Shown here one piece after another: positions 49,601 to 64,000 of a stretch of 64,000 nucleotides of DNA (positions are counted from its first letter, which is position 1; every line of letters begins with the position of its first letter). This stretch comes from Montifringilla adamsi. Its lineage: Eukaryota; Chordata; Aves; Passeriformes; Passeridae. The notes beneath the pieces are model-generated. The model was not told where the DNA came from and made no database searches. It was given only the letters and a program-made list of their open reading frames with translations. The stretch spans positions 1,550,001 through 1,614,000 of the forward strand of contig JAGGNK010011336.1 of NCBI GenBank assembly GCA_017590115.1, in the 5' to 3' direction. Made by a program: the position numbers and the translations under genes.

Positions 49601-52600
49601 AAGTGGAGACTGTGGCTTCTACAGACTCTGACAGTGGTAGCTGAGTTCCTACAAAAGACTCCAGCTCTGCCCTGCCAGTCCCAGTCATTGTGAGCCTGTA
49701 TCCCAGCAATGCTCTCACCAAACCCACCTCACTGCGCAGGCTTTGACTCACAACACAGGCACAGGCTGAGGTGACAGGTTTAGAGTTTTAGGTTTGTGCA
49801 TATATTTAAGATCTTCTGTGTTTAAATACATCATTACAGGCAAGTGTCTGTGCTTTGAACTTGGGCAGGGATCCCCAAAGCCCGCATGTGCCCCCAGCCT
49901 GCCGCTCTCTGGCTCACTTCATTCCTCACCAAGGATGCCAACATTTCCCACCACTGCTTCAAATCAAGACCTCGGTGTCCTCTGCCTGCATATCATCCTT
50001 GCTCCCCACATAGAGGCCATGATTTTAAAGTCTTGAACTAATAAGCTTTCCAAAAGAGATGAATCGTCTAAAGAAGAGGTGGGGGAAAAAACAGGGCAGA
50101 AATTTTATGATGTGTTTTTTTTACTTTACACCCTGGATTTACACTGATGAACTCACGGGGAGTCATCTATTGTTCTTACTCTGGCTGAATGGTTTTACTT
50201 GAAAAGGGAACTGATGAATTAAAGCATTTGACTTTAATTATCCCACAGTTTTAAGTGTTGTTAGAAAATGCCTATCAGTTTTAAGCCTCTATTTTCCAGG
50301 AGACCGCTGGCTGAGTATGTCTACAAGGAAAGCACGCTCATGGGATAGGCAATGACCACATCAGGAGTCGGAAGGCATGTCAGTATGATTCTTTCCCCTT
50401 CAAAAATTGTGTTTACATGCACCACGGCAACATAAGTGTATTGCTGCACTACTGCTGTTGTAATACTGTGTCTGCAAGAGATGGTGTCAGCCAGAACAAC
50501 AACTAAGTCTTTCCAATTAAGCTTTTTTACCGAACAAGTGTTTATTCAGGTTCACTCCAAATGCTGAAAAAGATTAAAGATTCCCTGAAAAAGGTTCATA
50601 CCTCCTGATACAGCCAGAGCAGAGGAGGGAGAAAAGAAAAGCTTGTGCAATAATAGAGATGGGCTAAATGCATTGCAACAAAAACATTTCAGCCTGAGAA
50701 GCTGCTACTGCGATTGTGGGCTGCCAGCAGGGCAACGTGCCAAAACGCTTCTGAAATGCGACTGCGGTTGTAGAGAGCAATAAGAAAATGTCTCACATGC
50801 CACTGCAAACCTCTGCTATCCCAACAGAAAGCACAGAGGAAATTTGAATAAAAACAGAAGACTGTAGTCAGCTGCAAGACCAGCTCTCACTCCCTGACAT
50901 ACTTGTCGCCCAGTGAGGTGCGAGACAGGAGGCGAGAGAAGAGCGCTCACCCCCTGCTCATAAGTAGCAACAAATCCTGCCTGCAGTTTCTGTAGTTCTT
51001 CTGAAATTGTTGCTCCAAAAGTGAAAATCTGGCCTGGTTACATAAAGGCTTCTGCTGTGTCAGACCAACTCTGCTTCGGATGAAGCAGGACATGACTGTG
51101 CCTCTGGCCAGAATTGCAGGGGTTTAATTACTGCCTCAGCTGCTGACATCCCCACCAACCTCACACCAGTCACGACGTCAGCTGCTGAAATCTGCTCTGA
51201 GTCTGTAAAATTAAGCTGGGTACGTGCTGTCTCCCAGCCCTTCTCCTGCCTGTGTGGATGCTACATCTCCCTGGGCAGAGCTGCTCTCCCACGAGTTGTA
51301 TATCTACAGTGCTAAGCAGAGAGGGATGCTGAAATAAAACCCTCACTGGAGAATACTAATTGCTTGGGTCTTCTTCCCTTGTTTGGTTTCATGTTTTTCC
51401 CTTGCAGGTTTTCCATGCTGCCTTAGCCTTGAAGAACTCCTCTGTAACTGGCGCCCACACCAGCCAGCAGTCCCTGAAAGGGAACCTTCTGAGGCAGAGC
51501 ATTTCTGGCATATTTTCTGCTTGCCATCTGCTTGCAGGGAACCATCCTCAGGGCAGGATCCTTTTGTGTCACAGGTTATGTTCTGTTGGTCCCTATCAGA
51601 TAATAAAGCTGTTATTAATTAAGACAGGCTGAGCAGGGACTGGTGCTGTACTATACAGTGTGCACTGCACCCAGGTGAGTGGGAGGTAAGTCTGGGAGTC
51701 TGGAGACCTACTGGGAACCTCAGGGGAGGTTCAAACACAGGATTTATCTAGGCTGATACTGGGTATTTGCACTGTAAGTGGCAGTTCTGGGCTCCCTGAA
51801 AACCCTGTGGATAGAAATAGACAATTGTAGACCTCATGTCTCCACAGGAACCATGGTGGCTCATTCCATCCTGAATTTCTTTATACAGAGAGTCTCAGAG
51901 TCAAGTTGATGGTGCTGAAGTTGGACACCTGAAGATGGTGAGATGAGTCTGACTCCAACACACTTGACTTCTCACAGTTGTCCTCGTTGATACAGTGAGA
52001 ACATTTCTCAATTGAGTGGCCTGTGAGTGAAAAAGAGTACCCAGTTTATTTTTGTTTAGAGTTAAATTCAATGGCAACACTGGCTTTCCCAACATATGAG
52101 CAAAACCCATGTTCTTGCTAACATAATTTCCACAGATTCCCAGAACCCAGCACACACATGCATTTTTATGCTAGAAAAAACATATGTACCTTTGCTAAGA
52201 AAAGACTCCAATATTTGAACATCATAAAACTGTAATGAAAATTATCTTTTTTACAGAAAAAAACAATTCTAAAGGAGATGTACTCTCAGCAAAGAGGACT
52301 AGATACATATCCCTGTCAGAACACATGGAAGAAACTGGAACTAATATCACACAGACACTTCCATGCTGTAAAAGTCTGCCGGGTTAGGAAGTGGATTTAC
52401 AGAGAGAAAAGCTTCCTAGTTATTCTCTGGCACAAATCAATGTCACAGAGCTGCTCGGATGGAATGGAAGCTTCATACAGCACCACTGTTATTACATATT
52501 GATTCAGAGTGTCCTCAGGGTCTGTCCATTTAATTGGTGCACTACTTTCAGAATGGGTTTTGGTGTGTCCCATCATGCTGCATTCCTGCTTTTGGAAAGA

Positions 52601-55600
52601 CCTGATGGAATGACAGAATTGTTTTCCATAAGGATGCTGAAACCATGGCAGTTTCTGAAACAGGTGGCAGCAAACATGGGCACCTTAGGGCCAGTCACTC
52701 TAGTAGGACACCAACTTGCTATATAGGTCATGGGTTCTGGGAAAATACAGCAACCTCGGCTTTGAAGGACAAATGGAAAGGTCAATTCTTCTGCAGATGG
52801 TTTGGTCATTGAATGCCCTTGCCCTCCAGCTCTGCTTGTTTAAAACGCATGGTGCTTCTTTAGGGAGAGGAGTGGCTGCTGACCTCGATATTTAACTAAT
52901 AATTAAATGTGACCATTGCAAAAAGGCAAAACCAACACTTTTTGCCACAGATGATTTTGGGAAGGGGGTTGTATGGGGACATTTGGGACATTCAGGTTGC
53001 CCTTGGAATGCCCTCTGTCACCCTGGGAATTGCCCACCAGAGCTGAAACAGCAGAAGAAAGTCACAGAAAAGATGGGGAGACTAGAAAAAGGGAGTGATG
53101 TGGGGAAGTTGGAAGGAGCTGGGAGAGACTTGGAGGAGGAAACAGCTGGAAAATATGCTTTATTTATTCTGTGGACAAACAATGCAGCTCCTCCATCATT
53201 AACAATTAATCACCCTGGGCGCTCTGGCCCAAGACTGACAAAGGGTTTAGGTGTGGTGACAGAAACTCCTACACCTCCCTTCTGTGTGCTTGGATCCAGG
53301 AGGGAAATAAATACCCAAACCCCAGCTACTCACCTCCAATATGAGGTGTCATAATTGCTGGGTAATTGTAATTAACACCTAAAGTGGCCAACACAAAACA
53401 CTAAGAAAATGCACCTCCTGCCTCCTCCAGTTGGATTTTGAATCCCACTGGTACATGGGAACAAAGGAGGATTGCTCCTTGCTTTACCTCTCATGTTGTC
53501 ATGCCCAGATACGGTGCATCATCCGAGGGCACTGTGACACTCACCAAAGGCAAGGCAAACAGAAATGTCACCTTCAGTCTGAGATCAGTCCAGGACATCC
53601 TGTCAAAGCATCCACACTGGCTGGAGGGAAGGAAAGATGTCTTGGCTCATCTTGACATGAGACCACTGGGCAGCCAATGAGGAATGTTAGGTTCATGACA
53701 CAGAAGAGATGGAGGACCAAGACCACATAGCCCAGAAAAAAGAATATTCTTCTGGTAAGGTGTGAAGGAGAGGAATCTTCAGGTATCCCTCCCTGACCAC
53801 CATTTGTGTATGTTGTCCAAATAATTGTTTTTGAACAACAGCCAGTAAAGCCTTACTAGTCCAAGGAACATATTGATAATCAGCAAAAAATCTTGGTATT
53901 AACAGAAGAAGATTACTAAAGCACCTGGGGATGTAAAACATTCAGTAGGCAGCCAGTGGACTAGAAGCTAATGGGTGAGGGCCTTCCCCTTCAGATAAAC
54001 CATCCTGCCAGGAGTAACCAGACACACAGGGATCCCACCCACTGCAGCAATCACTGGAAATGTGACTTACAGCACCTGGAAGGAGAAAAAATTCTGTTTA
54101 GAAAACCTACTCACTTGTAAACTCCCATTGATTTTGCTGCTTCCTACAATATGAGTAGAGTGGGACAATCTCCCAAATTGTGTCTATGCTTCAGAAGCAA
54201 ATCCCTTTATGGAGAACACTCCAAGATCTTCAATGAACTTATGGCCATATCACACTATGAAACTCATGCCACTCATCCAGCAGCTGTCATCTAGTCCTCA
54301 GAGGACATGATGCTCTCTTCTGAGCCATTAGAAGCACTCCTAAAATACCAGGGGGGTTTTTTAGAGCAAGTGCCTTCACTTTTTGGCCAGCAGACCTGTG
54401 GCACCCATGGCCTACCTTTAACAGGTCTGTTAAAGTTAAGAAGACCAACCTCCTATCAGCAGATTTCAATTTGCCATCAAGGAAGCTGAACAGCCCCCTC
54501 AGAGTATTTCCAGAGTTTACAAATCAAGACAGCTTACAACTTGCTATGTTAGATCTTCCCATCAAAATTCCCATTGAACGTCTCCCTCTCTGGGTAACAA
54601 GATGTGAGAGGACCATGACCCAAGGGGGCATGGCTGCAGGCATGAAGAAGCCTTCTCACTCAAGTTATTAATCAAATGAATAACGTGAATGAGTCTTACT
54701 GTGTTGTGAGCCTCTCAGATCTCAAAGAAGTTAAAGCTACAGAGCTGAAAGTCCAATTTTGCCTCTCCCTTGGGAAACATTTTCCCGTAAGTGGTTACTG
54801 AACCAACATTGTGAACATCCTTGCTGTGCCACCCTTTATCCACTTCCAGAACTCTGTTACAGAATAGAATGTTCAAAGCCACAGATCTGCAGCATTAAAG
54901 TGCTGACTGATTGAGCAGTTCCATAGGATAAGGCAACCCCCAACTGCAATGCCGAGACAAACATGCCTGTGTGTACATGCAAGGATGAGTTCTTTGTGAC
55001 TCCACTGCCTCAGTGATCACACACAACAGGAAGGCTCAAAAATTCTCAAGCACCCCAAAGTTTTGGGAAAACAGACAACAAAGCTGAGAAGCCACACTCC
55101 CCCAGTACCTTTGGTGAGAGAAAGATAGGTGGAACCCCATTATTGTGACATCAAAGGCCAGCAGCAGACAACCCTGAACTACTGGACTAGACACAAAACT
55201 GGAAGAAACCAGGCTTTGCTGGCTCTATGCCTTGTGGCTTGATTTGGTGCTCTCCCTGCAGTGTCACTTTGCCTTCACTGCACCTGGGACTCAGCTGTCC
55301 CGATTAGGTGAGGACAGGTTTGTTCTCCTCTGCTCCCTCACCTCTGCCTGCAGTACAGGCTCAGGGGACACTTGCCCTGCTTTGTCACTGACCTGCTAAG
55401 CCACTTTCTCTCTCAGCACCTCTATTTCCTCATCTTTGAAATGAGGATTATGACCTCTATGAGACACTTTGATGTCCACAGATGAAGTATGCTGTGGCAC
55501 ATATGAGCATTCTCTCTATTTTAAATACTAGGTAATATATCGCTGTGGGGCTTTTTTCTTTTGTTTATTCACTTTTATTATTAAAAATGGAAACCAATGA

Positions 55601-55611
55601 ACCACCTTAAA

Positions 55612-55612
<1 letters not shown>

Positions 55613-55648
<36 letters not shown>
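55613..55648. repeat. (AT)n microsatellite
   Basis: About 16 uninterrupted TA dinucleotides. A short open frame runs through it and shows only alternating I and Y residues, a typical artefact. Confidence 0.95.
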
Positions 55649-55651
<3 letters not shown>

Positions 55652-57424
55652 GGAAACATTTTGGATCAGTTTTCTTCTTTGAAGATAATTATGGGAGAGA
55701 AAGCAATTTTGAAACAAAAGTGGCAAAGTGCAATGCTCAGAAACTGAGAGGCAGAATGTATCTGTCCACCCCGCAGTTTGCTGTTGTAATATTCCTCTTC
55801 TCTTCCATCTTCTAAGTCATGTAGAAAACATTCTTCCTAGATAAATTATTTAGCTCTGAACTGCTGCAATGCACAGCAGGATGCCTGTAAGAGCAAAGTG
55901 CTGCTCACGGAGGGTACCTCACATGACCCAGACAGGAAGAGGAGTTCAGATTGCAACAGGTGCTGGGTGGGAATGCAGGACCTGAAACGCCTGTGCACTG
56001 GCTGGGAAACGTGGCTGGGAAATCAGCCACTCAGTGCAGTTCCCAGCTCTCCTTTTCCTCGCCAGAATGGTCTTGTTCCCAGCCTGGGCAGATGTGCTGA
56101 CTGAATGGAGTCTTCTGAAGGCACTGTTGGATGATAAAGAGAAGTTGTGAGTCTCACACTGTACCTGTAGATGTTCGGGACTCAGTCGGATGCTGGCTCT
56201 GCTCCTAATGCACCAACACCAGCAAACCACTTTGGACAAACCAGTGGTGTCCAGGAAATCCAGCAGGAACTGCACTGCCCACATATGACTAAGTGTAGAA
56301 TTTGCCCTGAATATAACTAGGACTGCTGGGGCCACCATGAGATTCCCATGCTCCACATTTCATTTGCAGAAAGTACTTTAAAAGCAAGAATATTAAGGCA
56401 GTTTTTTTAAATTACAGGTGAAGAATATTCCCCACAGAGGTTTTCAAAATAGTGAACAGCCCCCACCCTGTCCTGCAGACAGTGAAAAGCTACAGGAAGC
56501 CTCTTCTGGACTGAGCAGTGCCATGGTATGTTTGGATACCTCATCTTCACAGTACAAGTATTTACTTCATAAATTCAATTGTATTTTATGAGCTCATTAG
56601 GAAAGCAAACAGAAAACCCTGGCAAATAAAGGCTCTATCCCCTTTGTGCATAGGAATCTAACATGCCATTTCACTCATTCACCACTTAATTCATTAGGTT
56701 TCCAACACCCAGGTTCTCTAATCCATAACAGCCTTTTCTGGCACCATGCCCTGTCTATGTCCCACCCTCACTCTGACCACATGGCCCTGTTCTAGGGAGA
56801 TCCCCTAAACTCACCAGGACATGATCCTGGCCAGCCTGCTCTAGGGAATCCTGCTGGGGCAGATGTTGGACCAGAAGATTTCCACAGGTCCCTTACCCTC
56901 CCCACTTGGGTGGGATAATCTGCTTTGGTTTGTCTCCGAAAGCACCTCAACTCAGATCAGCTGCCTGTTAGGAAGGATGGTGGGACAAGGAATGATCCCA
57001 AACTCATTCCTCCCTCAGGATTCATCCCCAAACATCAGCTCCCCACTCCAGAAAATCACAGTCAGAAGAGACAAAAGACCATTTTATTGTGGACATGAGC
57101 TGGAGGAGCCAGGAGTCACAGTGCTTTAGCTGATGAACACAAATCAGCACCTGCAGCAACAGAGTCACAGAACTCTGAGAAAACCAGAAGGCAGAAGGAG
57201 GCAGGATTTTGCTTCCTTTGGGAGAGCAGCCCCTCAGCAGAAAGGGCCACTGGTGAGTTGTCACCTGGCACCAGCAGACTGAGCATGGCAGAGCCAAGAC
57301 TCTCTGTGCTCCCAGGCCCCCTGTCCTGCATGACAGGTTTCTCCCAGCACTGCCAGCAAGCACATACAGTGCTGCTGGTGGCTCCCCAGACCTCTCCATC
57401 TCCCTGACTGGCACTGTGGGACTC

Positions 57425-57990
57425 TGTCATGGTTTGACCCGGAAGTGAGGTTTTGGGAAGTTATGGTCAAACCAATCAGTGGCCAAATTTCAGATTGGCA
57501 CATGGTGTGGCCACTGGGGACTTGGATACGCCTCTGAGAACACACAGGGGTTAAAAGCAGAGCACTCTAAGAGAGACTTCTTCTTTGGAGTCCCCTTCCC
57601 TCCCTCCCACACAAGCTCACTCCACTGGCTGCATATCCCTGTACCACAGAACAGCCAGAGGCAGCTGGAAGTCTCCCACTGTCATCTTCTGGCCTCCACT
57701 AGTTCCTCCAGGCTCCCAGCACTGCTGGACTCCACTGGGAGAGAGAGGAGGAGAAGGAGAAGGTGTGCAATGATGTCTCTACTGCTTGGCTGGAGCACCA
57801 GCACTCAGTGACTGAGCCCAGAGCAGAGAGACTCTCAATGGCACGGAGGCAGCTCAGCTCTAGGTGGGTCACCCAGGCTCTCTTGGCTCCTTGTGGTGTC
57901 CTGTGCAGCAGGAATGGACATGGAGTGAGCTGAGCTCTAAGCCATCTCTTCTCTCTTTTCAGGCAGCTCCTGCTGCAGCCACAGGGACAC
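57425..57990 (+). mobile_element. LTR-like element, right end uncertain
   Basis: It starts TGTCATGGTTTGACCCGG, a typical songbird LTR-style opening with terminal TG. CCAATCAG follows near 57474 and a TATA-like ggttaaaagcagag near 57549. CCAAT and TATA spaced about 75 bases apart fit a U3 promoter. Downstream comes a pyrimidine-rich part, then 'ctcagtgactgagcccagag'. I could not fix the CA end or find target-site duplication. No retroviral coding sequence is adjacent. Confidence 0.45.
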
Positions 57991-58226
57991 CTCTCCCCAG
58001 CTGGGGAGCTGTGTTCCCCTACCCAGCTGTGTCTGGAGCATCCCCCAGCTTACCCCAGCAGTGTGTCCACCCACAGCTCTTTCTGCTACAGAAACAGCCT
58101 CAGGCCCTGCTGACCCCAGAAGGAGATCAGAGATGGGTCTTTGCACTCATGGGGAAGGGCATGGTGGCAGAACAGAGGTGCTGTCCAAGCTCTGGCTACC
58201 CCCTCTGCCCTCTGTGGGCAGAGAAC

Positions 58227-58275
58227 CAGGAGAGGTTCCCAACTGTGGCATGGGCACAGTTGGGAACCTCTCCTG
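58227..58275. repeat. Perfect 21-bp inverted repeat with 7-base loop
   Basis: The arm at 58227-58247 (ending gttcccaactgtg) is exactly reverse-complementary to the arm at 58255-58275 (beginning cacagttgggaac). The loop is gcatggg. Transcribed from either strand it would fold into an uninterrupted 21-bp stem, the length of a small RNA duplex. Pairing stops abruptly outside the stem. Confidence 0.95.
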
Positions 58276-61200
58276 CCTGCCTCTTGGACATGGGAACCAC
58301 GACTCACCTGAAACTGGCAATGCAGGAGCCAGTGGGAAAGAGGCAGGTAATGAGTGTCATGTCTTCATGGTGACCTCCCTGCTCTTCTTCCCCAGCCAGC
58401 TTGTTCCTCCCACCTGGCACCCACAGCTGGTCCAGGGGACTGAGGCAGCTGTGGGTGCAGTTTGGTACCCTGTTTGCTATAAGAAGAGGCAAGCAGTGAG
58501 CTGGAGGTGGCTTTCACTGTATCTGACATGCATTTATGTACATGCCCTCAGATCCTGGGGCAAACTTCAGTAAACAGTCTTCAAGACAGATATTTGTGAC
58601 ACACACACGTTCTACACCAGACATGCAGCAGTTCTGTGTGCGACCAACCAACTCAGCCACCAGGACCACCCCCTTAAACATCAGTTTAATCTGTTACTGG
58701 GAGCCCCAGAAAACCAACTTCTCCTGGGGGCTCACACACAGACAGAGCTCAAAGTCTAAGGGCAAAACCCTTGACCGCAATAATTCAGGGGGCAACAAGA
58801 AGCAGTGAAGCCACATGAAATAAATGTCAAAAGGAGGATGATGCTCGTGGCCCTGGGTTTCCTCCTCCATCCACGTGTGTATGACAGCACAAGCCTGTGA
58901 AAGCACACAGGCTGCTGAACACTCCCTCCCTGCTGTCCATACTGATAACTGTCACTTGTCTTTCCCACGGGTGAGCGTGGGAGGGCAGGCTCAGGGACAT
59001 CTCCCCCAGAACACAGCACCCCGTGGTTTGGCCTCGGTGCCAGAGGAACCTGTCCTCGGAACGCTTTAAAGCCATGCAGCAAGAGGGCATGTACGACATC
59101 TCCTGCTCTGCTCTCCAGCTCCTGCCCCTTTCAAACCCCTGTAATTGTCAGTACCATCCTCTCCCAAGTCCTGCCTTGGACACCCCGTCCAGGGTAAATT
59201 TATGTCTTAAAAAAACCCTCTAACTGAGGATTTGCAGTGGCAAAGCTACAAAGGTACAAAAAACCCCACTATACAACCCAAATAATTGTTTATCAGCACT
59301 GCCATTCAGGTGTAATCCTGAAAATGAGCATTTCCTCTGAACTATTAAACACTTGACTCCAACCACTGAATCACATTTATTCCCAGACATTCTCCTTTAT
59401 TGTATTACTCAGCTTTTTCCGAGTCTTACAAAAACGAGGAATGAGGTGCCTTGCCACCCAGAAACCAAAGGAAGCTTCCATGAAACCAGCAAACACCTCC
59501 CATCCTCTCAACATTGTCATTAAAAAAGCAAAACAAACCAGAGAGGTTCTACAAGTCAGCCTATAAACCCAGGCATGAGGAGAGTAATGTCAGTGGTAAT
59601 GGGGCAAGAAAGGCAGGGTAATTATACCACACCAAATTTGCAATCGTGCTGCATTCCTTGCCAGTGAAGGCCAGCTAAGAATTAGATACACCTTTTTAAA
59701 TCATCAAAGGGAGTGGCTGCAAGATACAAGGTGTTGGGATTAAGATGAAGTTCTGGGTTTGCCAGTTCTCAGCTCTCAGCAATGGCTTTGGTGGCTGGGC
59801 TGGGCATGTCATTAACTGCTCCCAAATGGTGCTCACGCCATGCCACTTCTTTTTAATCTTTATATGATTCTCTGCATTTCAAGAGTCCCAGGCTCCCACT
59901 GAGCTAAAGGCTGTAGAAACCCAGAAATGGAAGACAATACCTGTCCACAAGGTTTTTTGCACTTGGTCAACCAGACAAGTTTGGTAGCTTGTACTTCAGC
60001 ACTATTTCAGTAGTGCACAAATATTTATCATGTTGCTCCAGCTACTACCACGAGGTTTGCAAGCTTAGGCCCTCAAGTATGGTAACTCAAGAGCTTCCCT
60101 GCCAAGAAAGGTGTTAAAAATACTGAATGGGGCTATTCTGTACACATAATTTAACAAGCACTACATGGCTGAGGGAACAGATTTGGCTCAGACCTCTCCT
60201 TTTTCAGCAGAACAAGCAGAGGAACTTAGGTGCAGCACTCACCCTGCAGCTCTTTGCAGAGGGAGCCTTCTGGGAAGCTGGGTCTCAAGGAAGCCCTGCC
60301 ATGGGTGAGAGGCACAGTGCTGCCCAGACGTGGAATCCTGCTCCATGGACTGCTGGGCAATGCAGGTAATCTTCTGCTGGAGAACACCTCCCTCGGAGAA
60401 ACTACAGGAGTGACCATCAGACAGGCAGGACAGGGGCATACTGAGGCAGAGCTCCTCTCTGAGTGCCTCACATTGTTCATGGTATACAGAGGATTTCAGT
60501 GTCCTCCTGGTCTATTACAAGATAAGAAGATAACATGGCACAGAAAGACAGGCACAGGCCACCAGAGCTTTAAAAACTCATGAACGTCCTTTTCCATCAA
60601 AATTTCATAGTGCGGGTTGTCCCAGTCAATCCATGGCCAACAAAATAAATGCTGCATTTGTGCTAGTTTTGGGAAAACAAGCCAAAAAGACAAGCACAAG
60701 GCAAAGCAGCTAGCCAAATGGACAAGTCTTGTTATTTAATTATTTTGAAATGAAAAAGTTCATTTAAAACCAGCTACAAAACAGATACATAATGATGGCC
60801 TCTCCCTTCATAAAACATCATGCTTTGGCACAAACAACTGGCTGGCCTGATTTTATGTCCAATGAATTTAATTTTATCCAACAAAGTGTCTCTCTGTACA
60901 GCAGAGAAGACAAAGGGTTCTGAAAAGAGCTCTTTGGACAATGTGTAACACCATAAAACTAAATTAAAAAAAAAAAAAAAAAGCTTAGGATTATTTCTGT
61001 TCCCTCTTAGGCCAACAGAAAAAACATAATGCAGTTGGCATCATCATCATGGTGAGGTGAGCAGCATAGAGGAGGTGAAACACATCAAGCTAATTCCAGT
61101 TCCACTTTGTGGTAAACTTGTGAATACACTCACCTGACCACTGTAAAGCTAGCTGTTTCTGATGTGTGATGGGTTCGTGTTACTGCGCTATTTACAAATT

Positions 61201-61864
61201 CAGTCTCCAGCAAGATGCTTTCCCTTGTGGTGACGAGACAGTGTTTTGGCAAGAAGAAAACAGTCCAGTGGTTTTCCCATGCCGAGACCTGGGCCACAGG
61301 GAGGCTCACTGCCTCTGTGCCCAGCTGTGCTGGTACACCCTGAAGAAGCCATGACTTCACTACATGACTTCCAAACATCAGCTTCTGTGAGCCATCTCCA
61401 ACTGGGCATCCAGAGAGGAAAACATGCCCAGATTATGGGCACTACTGAAAAAATAGCCAAGCGTCTAAACACTTGCACAATCTGTTCTTACACTCAGTAC
61501 CTCTTGATTTCTCAAATGGCATCACCTACTGATTGCAGGTGTTTCCCAATGGACACCATCATACTGAAACCCTAAATATTGCAGTGACTTTGCTTCTCCC
61601 ACTCCACTTTACTCAATGTAATTAATCCTCACAGTGCCTCGGAGGAGGAAGGACAGGGACATTCACCAAACCAGCCCAGTGTGTAAGCAAGAGGCATGAA
61701 AACCCAAGGCCCCTGTGTGAGGTCCTGCAGAGCACAGGCCAAATCCAGTTGCTGTGTCACGTTCCTAAAGGCATGCTCATGCCATCAAATCCCAGTGGTG
61801 AAGAAGCGACAAGAAAGCTTCCTCAATTCCCCACACCCAAGACCCTGAACTCATCAAAAGGACC
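58276..61864. other. Spacer upstream of the LGALSL CpG island
   Basis: No gene is supported. It contains a poly-A run near 60965-60981 and otherwise unremarkable, AT-leaning sequence up to about 61.86 kb, where CpG density rises sharply. Confidence 0.45.
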
Positions 61865-62354
61865 ATGACAGCACGTTTGGCGGGTCGAGTCACTCCGGTG
61901 GTTGGTACAGGCGGGGGAATCCTGGCGCGGCACGAGCGGGGCCGGTGGCCGCGGGCGGAGGTCGCCGCGCCCCCGCAGAGCGGGACACCCGCAGACACCG
62001 CCGCGTTGCGTAACTACGGCCACTGCATGTCAATGGGAGCTCACGGGCACGGGCCGGCTTATGCAATTACCGCACCTCGCCGGAGGCTGCAGGGACGGCG
62101 GGCCCGGGGGAGCCGAGCCGCACTCGGGGCCTGGAGACTCCCTTCACCCTCGGAGCTCTGCCCACCGACCCCACTCGGGGTCTCCGCCCCCTGAGGGTCC
62201 TCGCCACGGGGCACGGAGGGGAGGGGGTGGAGGTTCATGCTGGAGGGGCCGATCAGTGTCCCCACCTCTGGAGGAAGGGAGTCACCCAGGACGCCCGGCG
62301 CGGCGCATTCCCTTCGCCGAGGTGTCCAAGCTCGGACATAAAGGTGATCCCTGA

Positions 62355-63998
<1,644 letters not shown>

Positions 63999-64000
63999 TC

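Larger units (their letters stand above)
42869..57424. other. Long gene-poor spacer
   Basis: No protein gene is supported. AT microsatellites lie at 43574-43603 and 55613-55648, and an AT/GTAT tract at about 45047-45070. Stretches such as 50.1-50.5 kb are AT-rich, unique-looking and free of repeats, so they could be conserved regulatory elements, but one sequence cannot show that. Confidence 0.45.

Noticed and set aside
52278..52726. Two overlapping frames with ordinary amino-acid composition
   Set aside because: They overlap each other and a minus-strand frame, lack flanking splice sites that extend them, and match no family I know.

Overview
The window reads as vertebrate nuclear DNA, most likely from a bird and probably a songbird. 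The evidence is spliced genes with GT-AG introns, several CR1-type LINE 3' ends, two stretches resembling passerine retroviral LTRs, a CpG-island promoter and long gene-free spacers. There is no bacterial-style coding. Most open reading frames here are short shadows.

Two protein genes are supported. (1) Between 28262 and 33284 on the minus strand lies a complete seven-coding-exon gene for a 306-residue multi-pass membrane protein. It resembles the tryptophan-rich TspO/MBR-like proteins. All exon junctions fit GT-AG and keep frame. A non-coding first exon may lie near 34.94-35.03 kb. (2) From 62793 to beyond the right edge on the plus strand are four exons of LGALSL, the galectin-related protein formerly called HSPC159 or GRP. 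It starts inside a CpG island at about 61.87-62.96 kb, and its last exon lies outside the window.

Layout: 1-330 is A-rich low complexity around an assembly gap. 330-28.2 kb has no gene I can support; it holds a degenerate 'TGCTCATGCATGAG' repeat field (2.0-2.4 and 3.0-3.2 kb), poly-A runs, an LTR-like element (16.9-17.3 kb), a CR1 fragment (18.3 kb) and a 39-bp triple repeat (25.3 kb). 28.2-35.1 kb is the TspO-like gene. 35.4-35.7 kb holds CR1 fragments. 36.7-38.0 kb is a near-identical 655-bp head-to-tail duplication. 38-61.8 kb is a second gene-poor spacer with a CR1 fragment, AT microsatellites, an LTR-like element (57.4 kb) and a perfect 21-bp hairpin (58.2 kb). 61.9-64 kb is the LGALSL promoter and gene.

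The two genes are about 28 kb apart and transcribed away from each other. Nothing in the sequence ties them into one pathway. From general knowledge, LGALSL lies between PELI1 and AFTPH on human 2p14; no PELI1 or AFTPH exon was seen here.
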